Shown here one piece after another: positions 37,140 to 50,000 of a DNA stretch of 64,000 nt. The translations under genes and the position numbers were made by a program. Origin of the DNA: Chamaea fasciata (taxonomy: Eukaryota > Chordata > Aves > Passeriformes > Sylviidae); contig JARCOQ010000002.1 in NCBI GenBank assembly GCA_029207755.1, forward strand, positions 13,779,156 through 13,843,155. Direction: 5' to 3'. The notes under the pieces are model-generated. The model ran no database searches and had not been told where the DNA came from. It was given only the letters and a program-made list of their open reading frames with translations. Position 1 is the first letter of the stretch. Each line of letters begins with the position of its first letter.

Positions 37140-38477
37140 TTTGTCTACTCCCTTCATTTTAAAAAAAATTCCTATTCAATTAAACAGCAATTCTAATTTT
37201 TTTGAAAAGAAAACATAATAGTTCCTGCTCTTTGTAGATGTCATCTTTGTTTTTCAGTGCAGAAAAAAATATTATATACTTAGTTTCCTGAAGTTATCAA
37301 AAAACTTGCAAAGCTTACTTTTAATTCTACTTGAGAGAATTACAAGAGAATTCATACTTGTAATAAAAATGTTACTGCCTAAGTTTTTAATTTATGTGCA
37401 TATGTCTATATAGATACATATGATACGACACTGCAAAAAGACATATGAAGCTCTGGAATAGATGTCACTTGGCTTTCAACAAATTACTTTCCAAGTATTT
37501 GTGCATAGCGCATTAAGTGCTGTACTTCAGCACTTAGAAGTAAATCAGTTGTTAATATACAGGATCCATTAGTATTGAAATTGTCAGCAAAAAGTAATAG
37601 CTGTGCATATTCAAGGTTATAAAAAATACGTTTAGCTATGGAAAAATGGAATTATCAGTATTCATTTGAAATAATTACTACTAACCAATATGATGCCTCA
37701 TTAATTAAATATGCAATTGACCTGGTTAAAAACCACTATCATTCGAAATTTAATGAAACTTTCAGTGACTCAACAAAATTACATTTTGGCCATATTCTAA
37801 GGAATTAATCATTTAATTAAAAAAATATAGGTTTCAATGTTTTTAAGTCACTCTAATAAATGGGATGTGCATTGCAGATCATCCTATATTAGTGAGAGTT
37901 TTTGTATTAAAAAACTATTCAACAGAATTTACTCTCCAGTGATTTTCCACGTAAGTTAATCTTCTTTCATGGTATGCTAAAGTACACGTGATATAATTCT
38001 TTGAAAATTATGGTTTCTGTCTTTTCTCCACAGATAAATAGGTATTTCATTCTTTTGCTTGCTCAGTTGCTTGCTTTTCTACTGTAGAAACATTTGAAGG
38101 AGAACAGACAAATTCTTTGCCCTTCCTGAAACTAGATGTTGTTGCCTGATTAACTGAGATGTGGAGGTGGTCAAAAGTTGTTTTTATATCTCCTGCCTGT
38201 TTGTCATCTGGGGATTGTTGAAGGGTTTTGAATAATGTTGCAATGATATCGGATATGCAATAAAGGAGATGAAAAAGACAAGTTTACTAACAGTATTTAA
38301 GTGTTCATTCTTTGTTTTTTACTGTTCCAAACCAATTCTGCTTCTAACAAAAGCTATGTGTTTTCTCAAAATAATAGTCTTGTAGATAGTTAAATAATAA
38401 TGCTTTTAAAAGGGGTTAGGATTATTTGACACTTTCTATTGCAAACTGTTGTTTTCAGATGACTTAAACTAAAGAAG
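37140..38477. other. Unassigned AT-rich DNA
   Basis: No gene or repeat recognised. Confidence 0.55.
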
Positions 38478-38642
38478 GAGGGGAGGGGAGGGGAGGGGAG
38501 GGGAGGGGAGGGGAGGGGAGGGGAGGGGAGGGGAGGGGAGGGGAGGGGAGGGGAGGGGAGGGGAGGGGAGGGGAGGGGAGGGGAGGGGAGGGGAGGGGAG
38601 GGGAGGGGAGGGGAGGGGAGGGGAGGGGAGGGGAGGGGAGGG
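38478..38642 (+). repeat. (GGGGA)n array, about 33 units
   Basis: A pure pentanucleotide array of about 165 bp with no interruption. The G-rich strand can form G-quadruplexes. It directly abuts the 5' side of a truncated CR1. The minus-strand Pro/Leu/Ser-rich open frames across it are artefacts of the repeat. Confidence 0.97.
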
Positions 38643-38976
38643 TGAATTGTGGCCTTCCACTATGGAGCCAACAAGAAAAATTGAGAGAAACTGTGAAGGC
38701 CTGGAGTGACAGAGCAAGGGGGTTGGTCTTCAAACTGACAGAGAGTAGGTTTAGATTAGATATTAGGAAAAAATTCTTTGCTGTGAGGGTGCTGTGGCCC
38801 TGGCACAGGTTTCCCAGAGGAGCTGTAGCTGCCCCATCCATGGAAGTGTTCAAGGCCAAGCTGGATGGAGTTCTGAGCAACCTGGTCTAGTGAAGATGTC
38901 CCTGTCCGTGACAGTGGGGTTGAAACTGGATGATCCTTGAGGTCATTTCCAATTCAGGCCATTCTATGATTCTTGG
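38643..38976 (+). mobile_element. CR1 LINE 3' end
   Basis: Shows 'tggccttccactatggagcc', 'gtttagattagatattagg', 'attctttgctgtgagggtgc', 'agctgccccatccatggaag', 'agcaacctggtctagtg' and the end GGCCATTCTATGATTCTTGG. Well preserved, so relatively young compared with others here. Confidence 0.9.
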
Positions 38977-40480
38977 ACAATTTTAATTGTGCTTATTTGT
39001 CACCTGAACCTGTAGTAAGGAAGACATAATAAATCATGTTTCTTTATAGAGTATGTCCTAGCACAGACATTTTTCCTACAAGAAAGAATGATCCCTGGAT
39101 ATTAAGATTTATCAATCAATTGCTATAGAAAATGCAGTTTGAAATTGTACTGAAAAAAACTTTTGGAACTCCTAAGTTTTATTCACAAATTGAACTTTGA
39201 ATACATGATTTCGTAAGAAATTCTCTGGCCACCTCATTTCGGGAGGTTGGTGTCTTGTAGTATTACATATATATTTTTATGCCCCGAATACGTGTAAATT
39301 CATTGCACATAGTTTTTTGTGCTCTGACTGCCAGTGTTGCAGTGCCTGAATTACAGCAACATGGAAAACAGAAGTAGTAAATTTTATTTCCTACCACTGT
39401 GTGAACACGTCTTGAACTTAGGAAATAGCAGCTCCAGTGCAGTGCTCTATATGAATGAGTAACTGATTTAACCTATTTGAAACCTTACAGAAAAAAAAAA
39501 ATACAACAGAAAGGAGTTTATACATCCCAATTCTTATTAGTAAGCGTAGAAAAACACTATTGAATTGAACACTTCTTACAGTTAATGTAGCAGCAATTCT
39601 TTACAAGTGTTAAACACATGTAAAGAAGCTCTTATGCAAGTGCAAATGTCACTTTTCATTAGGTAAAAAGTATCTTGTTTTCAAACATTATACAGAAGCA
39701 CAGTCTAAAAAGCTGTGTCACTGTCATCACAAGTATTACAAGCATGTGCCATTAATGCATTTTTTGATAATTATTTTAGATCCTTTTAGATAGGACCATA
39801 TCTCTGAAACTCAGAAACCCTTTGTATCCCTTTAAATAAAACATTTCAGTGTCCTAATTTTAGGGCTTTTTTCCTATAGTGTTTCAAATGTTCCTAAGAA
39901 TTCAATCATGAATCATCTGTTGGAGGATATGTTTTCTACAATTCTTGTAAAACAGATGCCTGTACTAGTTTAGCACTGTAGAACAGAATATGGTTTTTTC
40001 ATTTTTTAATAGAATATAGTAAAAAGATCATTTATCTGAGGAAACAAAACATTTTGTAAGTACTCCTTGAGGGAAAGTTTTGTACTTATATGACCATTTT
40101 ATTTTCACAATACAATAATATTAATAATGCTCAATAAATCATTCAATGTTTCCTCTCTGAATCAAAAACTATTCTTCTAAAGATATTAAATACCACTATT
40201 ATGATACCTAGTTTTCAGATTGAATTTCTGCAGTAATCAGTATTTTCTGCCTTGCTTGTCACACTTTTTTTTTTTTGTTGGTGTATTAACTTCCAAAGTA
40301 CAAAATTGTCATTTTGCTGAACTGTCTCCAAACAGCAGAATGTCATCTGTAGTCCAAAAATCTTTTTAATATTCTGAGAAGATACATAATATTTTTTGTG
40401 CAATCTGATTTAAAAGAGAACGTATTTTTGTAGGAAACAGTGCTAAAGATTGACTGAAACAAAACTGTGATAAAAATTAA
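38977..40480. other. Unassigned AT-rich DNA
   Basis: No gene or repeat recognised. Confidence 0.55.
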
Positions 40481-41556
40481 TGACCTGTGGTGGCCACCAA
40501 AGCCACTCGATCATTCTTCTCCTCAGTTGGGCAGGGAAAAGTAAATACAATACTCATGGATCAAGATTGGGGCAGGAGGAGATCACTCACCAGTTACCGT
40601 CACGGGCAGAACAGATTCGACTGAGAAATTAGTTTATTACCAATAAAATCAGAGTAAAATAATGAGAGACAAAACCAAATATTAAAAATACTTTCTCCCC
40701 ACCCCTCCCATCTTCCTGGGCTCAATTTCACAGCTGATTTTCTCTACATCTTTTCTGCAAGTGACACGGTGAGAAAGGGAAGGGTGGTTGCAGTCAGTTC
40801 ATCACACATCTCTACTGCTTCCTCCTCAAGGGGAGGATTCCTCATACTCTTCCCTTGCTCCAGTGTGATGTCCCTGCCACGGAAGACAGTTCTCTGTGAA
40901 CTTCTCCAATGTGAATCCTTTCCACAGGCTGCAGTTCTTCACAAACTTCTCAACAGTAGGTGCCTCCCATGGGGTCAGTCTTTTAGGTACAACCTACTCC
41001 AGCATGGGTCTCCCACAGGGTCACAGGTCCTACCAGCAAATCTCCAGTGTGAGGTACTGTCTTCACAGGCCCTGCCAGGAGCCAGCTCCAGCATGAGCTT
41101 CACATGGGGTCACAGGCTCCTTTGAGCATCCACCTGCTCCATCATGGGTCACCTCCATGGGCTGCAGGTGGGTCTCTGCTTCCCCATGGATGTCCATGGG
41201 TTGCTGGGGCACAGCTGCCTCACCATGGGCTGCACCATGGGCTGCACCATGGGCTGCAGGGGAATCTCAGCTCCAGTTTCTGGAGCATCTCCTGCCCCTC
41301 CTTCTGCACTGCCCTGGGTGTCTGCAGGGCTGTTCCTCTTGCACATTCTTACTACTTTCCTGTCTGGCTGCAGTTGTCTAAGTTCTTTTCCCCCATTCTT
41401 AAACTACCACCATTGCTGTTGGGCTTGGCCTCGGGCAGCAGTGGGTGCATCCTGGAGCAGGTTGGCACTGGCTCTGTCAGGCATGGGAAAAGTTCCTGGT
41501 ATCTTCTTACAGGAGCCACCCCTGTGGCTACTCTACTGCCAAAACTTGACCATGCA
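40481..41556 (-). mobile_element. Long ERVL-type solo LTR (copy C)
   Basis: Same family as 8,553 and 36,057 but inverted. On the minus strand it starts TGCATGGTCAAGTTTTGG, carries 'tcccctgcagcccatgg' units and 'gtgtgatgaactgactgc'-like sequence. AATAAA is at 40,633-40,638, then TCTGTTCTGCCCGTGACGG, ending at GCCACCACAGGTCA. A 12-bp unit (CACCATGGGCTG) is repeated about three times at 41,219-41,264. Overlapping open frames at 41,104-41,599 are repeat by-products. Confidence 0.73.
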
Positions 41557-42872
41557 AACCCAGAACACTACCATAACTCACATTCAGTGTACTAAATAGG
41601 CCACTATGAGTAGTCATTAAAAAACCTTCCACACATAATACCTGAATATTTGAATTGTCATACATGACTTATGGTCAGCATGTGATTTTTATTTATTTTA
41701 GTAGAAAATGTAGTCATTTAAGAATCTAAGCAAATATAAGTATCTCTCTGGCATTTAGGCAGTATAGAATTAATAAACATATTTGGATTTGGTGAGATAG
41801 AGTATACTAGAGTAAGCTTACAGGATTCTGTCATTGGTAGCAGGCTGCACCTGAAAATTTCAAAAATAGTCAGCTTTTTTTCCCTTCAGTTTTCTCACTT
41901 TGCTTCCAAAATACAAACTTTTTTTTTCTTTTACAGAGATATTCAGTGGAAAAAAAACCTATTTGTAGCAGGATAATTTTCAATATTTGTGGTTTCTTAT
42001 GGAAGTTTCTATTTTGACACACTGATTTTTCTTTCAGTTTCTACTTTTACTGTAATTGGTCTTTCATTGCATTAGAACTTAGTATTCTCTGAATTTCAGT
42101 AAGTTCCATTAAATTTCTTTGTAACAAAAAATGTATCTATATCTATATAATTAAATTCTCCAAATTACTTTAATGCATTTCAGACCATTTCCTCCATTTA
42201 GAAGTTAAAAAAAAAAATGAACCACTGCCAACCATATGCCAAGTATTACCCTGAATAAAGAGTAACTGCACAGTAACTTTCAGATACTTTTGGATAATTG
42301 CACACATCTACCAACAAAAGACATATATGAAATATAATGACTAAACAAAATAAAAGAAAAAAGGAGAAGAAACTCTATTGCAGGGTTAGGTTTAGATTTT
42401 TTCCGCTGAAAAGAAAGGAAGAGATTTTGGTTGTAATTGCCAGCTTCTGATAATATTGTATTATTGTAAGTCAAAACTGTTAATTCAAGCAAAACTGTTT
42501 ATTCAGTCATCCATTCTCTGCATGAACAGACTGACCTTCTGGTCCACATAGAAGCTTTAGTTCTCATAGTGTTTTCAAATGATCTGTTTCCTCTAGCTAT
42601 AAAAGAAGTACCACTACACTGAGGTGTTACTAAGCTCCTGTATTACCATTACAAAGTCCATTCAGCGCATCTCATTAATAGCAACCATTTAATGAATAAT
42701 GACCATTCATTTTTTATCCACAAAAGATAATCAGTTGCTCTCATGATGAAGCCAGTGTTGACATTACAATTATCTAATGTCTAAGAAGGAAGACAAACAT
42801 CTATTAAAAAACATAAATTAAACTCACTGATACCAAAACTTAAGGAAAACAAAATCCCTAGTGGATGCATCT
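41557..42872. other. Unassigned AT-rich DNA
   Basis: No gene or repeat recognised. Confidence 0.55.
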
Positions 42873-43140
42873 GGTTGTGATGGCTGCATCCAGCTCAAAA
42901 TGGCTTCACAATACCACAATAGCCAAGGGCTAATTCAAGCCACGTGCACACCAACCCCAGTGCTGGTGAAGGTCTGACTCAAGTCATGTTTGGGTGGCAC
43001 TTCCAGCTGTAGTCAGGATGCAGGTATGACCATGAACCCATTTCCTCACCCCATAAAAAGTGGAGAGCCCAGGGCACACTCAGCTATCCTGCGTGGGATC
43101 CACAGTAAGGTCTGCCCTGGAGTAGGGACACCTTGAAAGG
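42873..43140 (+). mobile_element. Possible LTR fragment
   Basis: Starts TGTGATGGCTGCATCCAG, has a TATA-like box in CACCCCATAAAAAGTGG (near 43,048-43,064) and GC-richer R/U5-like sequence after it. No second copy, viral genes or clear 3' end. Confidence 0.33.
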
Positions 43141-44460
43141 TGCTGCTCAAAGGTTGTTGAAGGTTTAGAGATTCCTTATCTAATCAGACACCCAGTGAGC
43201 ATTTAATGGCATGATAACCTTTGAAATCTTAGACAAGTGATGTAAAATACAGTCCTTCAACCATAAACTATTTACCAAGTCCAGGATTAAGTGTGGATCC
43301 TGCTACCCAAAAATTCCCCTCTGAAGAGTTTAGAAGCTCATCCATAGTGCCCCCTGACAGTTTTCTGAACTTCTCCTGTTTGCATTAAAAAATTAAGAGT
43401 ACTTTGCTATTAGATCTTGTTAAACCACCACCAGATTTAGCACCGAAAGTCATTGAATCACTGCTTTTTTTAGTGCTATCTGTCTGTTACAGGTGAAGTG
43501 CTGCATTCCATCCACAACACTATTACACCTTAGAAAAAGCAGGAGATGTAAAGCTCTATGTTCTACAGATGACATTAATTCAATCGCAAAAATAAACGCA
43601 CCAAAAATAAAAGAGATATTCAGCTGTTGAAAGAAAGTATTCTGTGATTGAAAGGGGAAAGATAAACGTACCTCCCCAAAACCAAAATGATTACTTCTAT
43701 GTTGTCTGCTAAATGAGATCTTGTCCTTCACTTATTTCTTATTATGTCTTATCAGGGTCAAGTCATGGAAAACTTTTAACCAAAGTCGTTCAGCACTGTG
43801 TAGTTGACTGACTAGCAATAAAAGCTTATGGAATATACTGATTTCCACTGGAAACTCAAATATGTCCTCAAAAAATTTGAATTGATGCTTTACAATATAT
43901 TAACTTTTTTTTCATGTAATGCAAAAATATTTTCTGACAACGTAAAATATGCTTCAGTTGTGGCAATTAGAGCAAATAGTTTAGGACAAAGACAGAAATC
44001 CCCATTCAAAAGGAACTGAATAAATAATGTATAAATACAACATTATATGAATATCTAACCCACTGATGGAAAGGTCACAATTTTTCAAAATTGATTCATT
44101 AGATTTTTCTTCAAGTTTCCCAAATCATCCTCTGTGCTTAAATCAAATCTAGCAAAATTTACAGTTCAAAACAAACTGTTTAAAAAGTTCTGCTGACCTG
44201 AACACACTGTCCATGATGCTTCCTATGTAAATACCATACAAAAAGTAATTATACATAAAAAGGAATATACCTCTCCCTGCCTTGAGAAGCAGCCAGTGAG
44301 AATCAAATGACTTTTTTTTTTTTTTTTAACTAGATAATGGCTATGCTTTCTGTTGCAGTGCTTAAAGTGTAGTGTGCTTTTATATTGGTGAAAATAAGTG
44401 TACACAGTGTTACATGTGGATGTGATTAGTATGAACTTTTAGTGCACCCAGAGCTGTTTG
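43141..44460. other. Unassigned AT-rich DNA
   Basis: No gene or repeat recognised. A T-run at 44,311-44,327. Confidence 0.55.
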
Positions 44461-44661
44461 GTTTGCTCATGAAGTAGACAGTGCACTTAGCCTGATGTCA
44501 GAGCTCTCAAAAATATGCTACAATAATTTAAGTAGCCTGATGTCTGTAGTACTTCTTTGCATAGACAAAGACAGAAAAACTTCAGAGATAGACACAATAG
44601 GGAGTAGCTTAAAAGGTAGGAAGATAATACTTTTATTGTACAATAATGAGCCATAACTATG

Positions 44662-44705
<44 letters not shown>

Positions 44706-45010
44706 TATATACCCTGCAGAGGAAAAAAAAATTGGAAAAACTGATTGGTTAAAATACAGTTAAAACAATTTTCAGAGACTTGAATGCTCGGAGACATCCC
44801 TGGTTATGCCTAGGATTAGTCCATGAGTAGAATGAACTGTCTGTCAACATAAAGACAGTTTCTTTGTGCCAAACCTGGTCTGCTCAACTCCCCATCAAGC
44901 AGGTTACACATAAGACTTGTTGGATGGTCTCATGAAGTAGACAGCCCTGGGGTGATGCTATGGGGGTGACACATGGAATGTGGAAGTTAAAACTGGTTAT
45001 GGGTTTTTGA
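44461..45010 (-). mobile_element. Possible LTR, minus orientation
   Basis: The minus strand has an AATAAA (44,632-44,637) and U3-like sequence above it, with GGTATATACCC (44,704-44,714) as a possible TATA region. The string CATGAAGTAGACA occurs at both 44,469 and 44,933, near the two ends. A 39-base A-run (44,664-44,702) interrupts it. Ends unresolved. Confidence 0.3.
44664..44702. repeat. Poly(A) run (39 A)
   Basis: Uninterrupted A-run, the longest homopolymer in the window. Not preceded by a recognisable retrotransposon 3' end on the plus strand. Confidence 0.95.
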
Positions 45011-45860
45011 GTCTCCAGAAGATCAGAAGCTAATCAAATCAATTTAAATGTTCTCCAAAGCAATAGATCATAACACTGCTATGAAAGGCACTCATAGCAA
45101 TTTATTGTATTTATCACAATCCCTGGAAAATGAAATTTCCTCCTTATCTAAATAGTTTAGCCACAAGTCACTGTAGATTCCATGCACAGATATCCTTATT
45201 ATTATTTACTTGATACATCCCCCAAATTAAGACCAAATAAAAAATAGGATAGGACACTCTGATTATGTAATTGGACATTACTCATTTGATTTCAGTGTAG
45301 TAATCACAATTCATTACAAATGAAGATATGTCTATGAGTATTACACATGCAGCCACTGGGATAAGTACAACACAAACTGTTCTCTTTTTTTTTTTTCCCC
45401 TTTTGCCTTTGGTCCACACAGCTAAGCACCCATTAAAAGTTAATCACTTCACTGAACAACACCATATGATTAGTAAACAAATATCTGAGGCCAGAAAATA
45501 CTTTCCCACTTCCATCAACTTCCAAGTCTCTTTGTCTTCGATGCTGAGGAAAAGCTGGCTTAAATGCTAGGCAAATGGGAAGTGCCACAGTGACAGCATG
45601 TCTGAATTCTCTTGACCTTTTCCTCATATCTGTACAATGATGTGGACAGCTTCAAACTCAAATAAATAAATACATTTTTTTAAAGTAAAATGTTTAGATT
45701 TTGGGAGTGTTTTTGGGCTATCCTAACCTCTTTAGAAATTTAAATTTTGAGCTGCAGATAAGAAATGCTTTACTTTCTTTCAATAAGTTCATCTGTGTCA
45801 GTTTCATAATTCATATCCAAAATTGCTTCTTATGATATTGGGGTTCTTTCAGAGATTTAG
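45011..45860. other. Unassigned AT-rich DNA
   Basis: No gene or repeat recognised. Confidence 0.5.
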
Positions 45861-45935
45861 AATCATAGAATCATACAGATTGGGAAAAATCTCCAAACAA
45901 CTATCAATTCTCACTGTTAATCAACACCGGCATGT
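45861..45935 (-). mobile_element. CR1 LINE 3' tail
   Basis: AGAATCATAGAATCATACAG, then 'attgggaaaaatctcc', is the inverse of a CR1 terminus. Only about 75 bases can be followed. Confidence 0.7.
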
Positions 45936-46792
45936 TCACGTTCACATGCACATAGAAGTTCATCATCTAGTTTCTCAGTAGAGCAGCTCCAACAAATAAA
46001 CATACATATTTGGAATATCCTGTGATAGAAATGCTCTAAGATTCTCATCACTTTTCATAGTCTTCTGTGAGAATAAAATTCAGTAAAAATTGAATGTCAA
46101 TACTGGTGTTTTTGTTATGTGTGAGCTTTTTGTGGGTTCCTTTTTTTTTTTTACTTTTTCTGTAGCCAGACTATCACAGGTATCTTTGAAGCTGTGTACA
46201 TCACAGCTCTATATGACACGTTATAGGGGAAGCGTGATGCTCATGTTGGGTACAGAAAATGGAGGGCTTAATATGGATTCAGCCACCTAAATCCAGAGAC
46301 TTCCATTTCTGAGTTTTCCCTGGGCAGTGATTTCTGTTCCTGGGCAAGACTGATTTAAAGCACTTCCATTCTTCTCAAGGTTCATTGTTGTCTAGGCACT
46401 GCACATCCCACTGCACCAGGACAACAGAACTATTTGTATAGCTAGTCTATGAATCTGTTTAGAGAAAAATGGTAACTTCACAAGAAAGAAAGGAACAACA
46501 ACAAAAAAGTCTTTTCATTTTCTCCAGATAATTTCTCGGATGCCATTGGCAGTGTGTGACAGACTGCGTGAGCAAACGCATGATGAAGGGATGGGAATGA
46601 GCAGTGAAGTTGCTATAAAGGTAATGTTCCAAAACTAGTGGTTTTACGCTGCATTTCATGTTATTAAATGTGCCTTCAGTTTCCAGCCTTAAGGTTTCCA
46701 AGTAGTCTTAGTTAAATCTGTAATCACACATATCTGACTTGAAAAGGCTAAGGTGTCCAACATAAATCTTTTAGCTAAATTATCCAATAATC

Positions 46793-47050
46793 ACACAATG
46801 ACAGAATAATTTAGGTTGGAAATTACCTCCAAGGTAATCAAGTCCAACATTTAACCAATCACCATCTTGTCAAACAGACCAGAGCACTGAGTGCCATGTC
46901 AAGTACTTTCTCGAAGTCTTCTGGGGAAGACTTCACTACCTCCTTAGGCAGTCCATTCCAATGTCTGACACTTCTTTCCATGAAAAATTTTTTCCTGAAA
47001 TAATATTGAAGTTTTCATGCCTTTTCATGCCTTCTCTTTAGTAACCAGTG
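46793..47050 (-). mobile_element. CR1 LINE 3' fragment
   Basis: The plus strand shows the inverse CR1 tail: 'tttaggttggaaattacctc', 'aatcaagtccaacatttaac', 'ttaggcagtccattccaat' and 'gaaaaattttttcctgaaat'. Confidence 0.8.
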
Positions 47051-50000
47051 TGATGGAATGACTATTAAAAAAAAAGATGATCCCAAAATACAGTGTAAAT
47101 AGCTGTTTTCACTTAGAAGCACTTTATAAGGAAAAAACCAACCACCTGAATGAACTCATGGCAAGAATAATGAAATATTATCTTCTGAAGTACACCTCAG
47201 TTTATGCTATTTAGTTATGAAGAATGCAAAAGATGAAAGGGTAAAGAGTTGTTTAATCTTTTGTGTGCATTTGGCTGTGACCCATAGACTAACTAACCTA
47301 ATATAAGAGAGTCGGCTGTAACTCTCAAGCAGGCCTTGGTGGCATAATTAAAAGGGAGGATAAATAATGAACCATCAAGGAAAGGAAAAACTAACTTTGC
47401 TATATTTTGTAACTTGAAATATATGCTTGTATCAGCTATGGACAATATTTTCATTTGACCTGATTACTTATTAGTGTAGCACCTTTTTCTTCACTAGTTG
47501 TTTTGTTTTGTTTTGTTTACAAAATATTCAGTGAAGTCCAAAATTAAAACCAGTGAGCACAGAAAAAAAGTATCTTTCAAATATTCAGATTTGTTTAATG
47601 ACTGAAGACACTATCCTTTTTAAGAATTAAAATATAAACATTAAGTATAAAGCAGGATGAGAAATGTGACATAATTAGAACTCAAGGAATTTAGTTCTGT
47701 GCACAAGGCACAGAGGTGTATGTACTTGCTGAGAAAGACTCATATATGCAAATATATGCATGAGCAGATTTCCATTTTTGCTGAGTGCCATTGATAAACT
47801 TAGCTTACTATCTTTAAATGTGTATCTCTGTGTCATAGACTTGAGAATTTTAAAGACCTGTCAGTTCAAGGCAGGTGGAGAGATTGGAATGAATTTATTT
47901 CATGAGAAGGTAAAGATTTAAATAGGATAGCACAGAAGTTCTTGGTTTGAATAGAGACCAGATTTCAGACAAAAAAAAAAAAATCAGAGTAGAAGTTAAA
48001 GCTATTTAAATACTTGAAATACCCTTTAGGAACATTTACAGAATTAATCTAATGAGTTTTCTGGAGTTTGTTACCTGGGAAGCTCACTTAACAAACCAGC
48101 TAAACTTTAAACTGATTTGTTTAGAAAGATAATGATTGAATGGAAATGTATTTTATTCAAGACACTGAAAACTGGTTATAGCAGGGGTAGGAGTGTGGTA
48201 CAGGGCAAAGCTGATTATTGATGAAAGAATGAAGATATGGCAAGAAGTAGTTTTGGTAAGAACATATTTTTTGGGAAACATTGCAGTTAAGCCATTTGTA
48301 AAGGATTAAATTTCAAACTTTGTTTCTAAAAAGGTTGGGGACAAATCAGCTAACTCAAAGGCTATAATCTGATTTTCTCCCTCTTACTACCATGACATAG
48401 TACAAATACAGTGAGAAAACTCAAGTCCTTCACAAAGATCCTCATACATAAGGTAGTGAAAACAGTATAGCTAAGGCACTGTTATCTCAAGAGAGAGAAA
48501 TAGATTTAGCCAATGAATTCTTAAGATCCATCACAAGTCCATTTCAAATAATTTTGTAAAAGTGATAATCTATTTGGCTAAAAATTTCCTCTTTTTGGCT
48601 ACACACTGAAAGCGTCTGGTAATCATCTCCTAATAAATTGGCATGAAGATCAAAATGGCTCTTACAGTTCATTAGGACAGTCTCTTTTGCTCAAAATTTC
48701 TCCTGTTTCACAGAACAACTGTAGGGGGATTGTTGCTTCTAAAGGATACCATGTTTTATTCTAGAAATTAATCCTTAAGGCTGGCACAGTTTTAATGGGT
48801 CAGTTTGCTAAATGTTACAAAGTTTGGAACATTAAGTCTCTATCAGGAGACAAAAGTTCTTTTTTTCTAGTCTTTCACGACAGTTTATGTTTCCCAATTG
48901 CTCCATCTGAAAGAAGAAACACTCTGCATTCTTTTTTTTCCCTCAATCTTTTCTTCTAATATGTAATGTTACAGAGGAGGCACTTTCAGTATTTGTAGAC
49001 TGTCCATTAAGATGAGTCCAGAAAATCAATTTGAAATCATTACTATTATCACACATTAGCTGTTTTTACTGGCAAAAGTTTTGCATTTTTTTGCACAGAT
49101 TTTGTTCCATAGATTTTCTCTTTTCATTTGCAACATATCTTATTGCTAACAAAGCACTTAGATTTCTACTGGACACCAAATATGTACAACTGAAGTATAT
49201 GCCCGTGGTTCACTTTTAGTTTTTTTTTTTAACTTTGGATTAATATCATATTTATTTTCATATTACTGGAATGTAAAATTATGTTTCATTACATTCAAAG
49301 AAACATCAAGACAGGTGGCTAAGCAAAATATTTCCTAATGTATATTTCAAGTGTAACTAAAACTTTATTTAAAATTATAAACTCTTGTGTGCATGAGAAG
49401 TCATGTGTCATCCCACATGCTTTTTAGAAAAAAAAAATTTATATCATTAGAGAGCTGCTGTTTAGACCAGCTTGGGATCAGACCTTAAGAATATTCACTG
49501 AAATGCAAAATTCTTAGGCAACCATAAGGAACTTGGCACTCACCTGTATGATTATGCCACTGAAGTAAAAAAAGCATCTGGGAATTAATGAAGCGTCCAA
49601 ATTTTTTCTTGCTTTAAAAACACTTTTTAAAGTGTTTTATAAAACACTTTTTGTTTCCTGCAAAGCTGTTACATGCATTGGTGTTCCGGGACTTATATAT
49701 TCACTGTGTCTTGTGAGTGTCAACAAGGCACAAGCATGTGCTTGTGTTCTGCTGTGTCCGACATTCCAGTTTAAAAGGATGAATTCAACCTAAATGTTTA
49801 TTACACAAGTGATAATGGTCTAATGTTCAATGAACAGGAGATGTTCACATTGTAGAAGGGTGTTCATGATATAAATGTAGGCTGGTGTTTTCTGCATTGC
49901 CTTGTACAGTACACTGTCTCATGCTTGCAAGAGAAACCATCTTCTGTCTTTCAGTTTGCCTGTGAGTGAAGTTTTTTACATTTAACCAGAAAATACTACA

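Noticed and set aside
38464..38880. Long Pro/Leu/Ser-rich minus-strand open frames
   Set aside because: They are translations of the (GGGGA)n array plus CR1; every frame of such an array is open.
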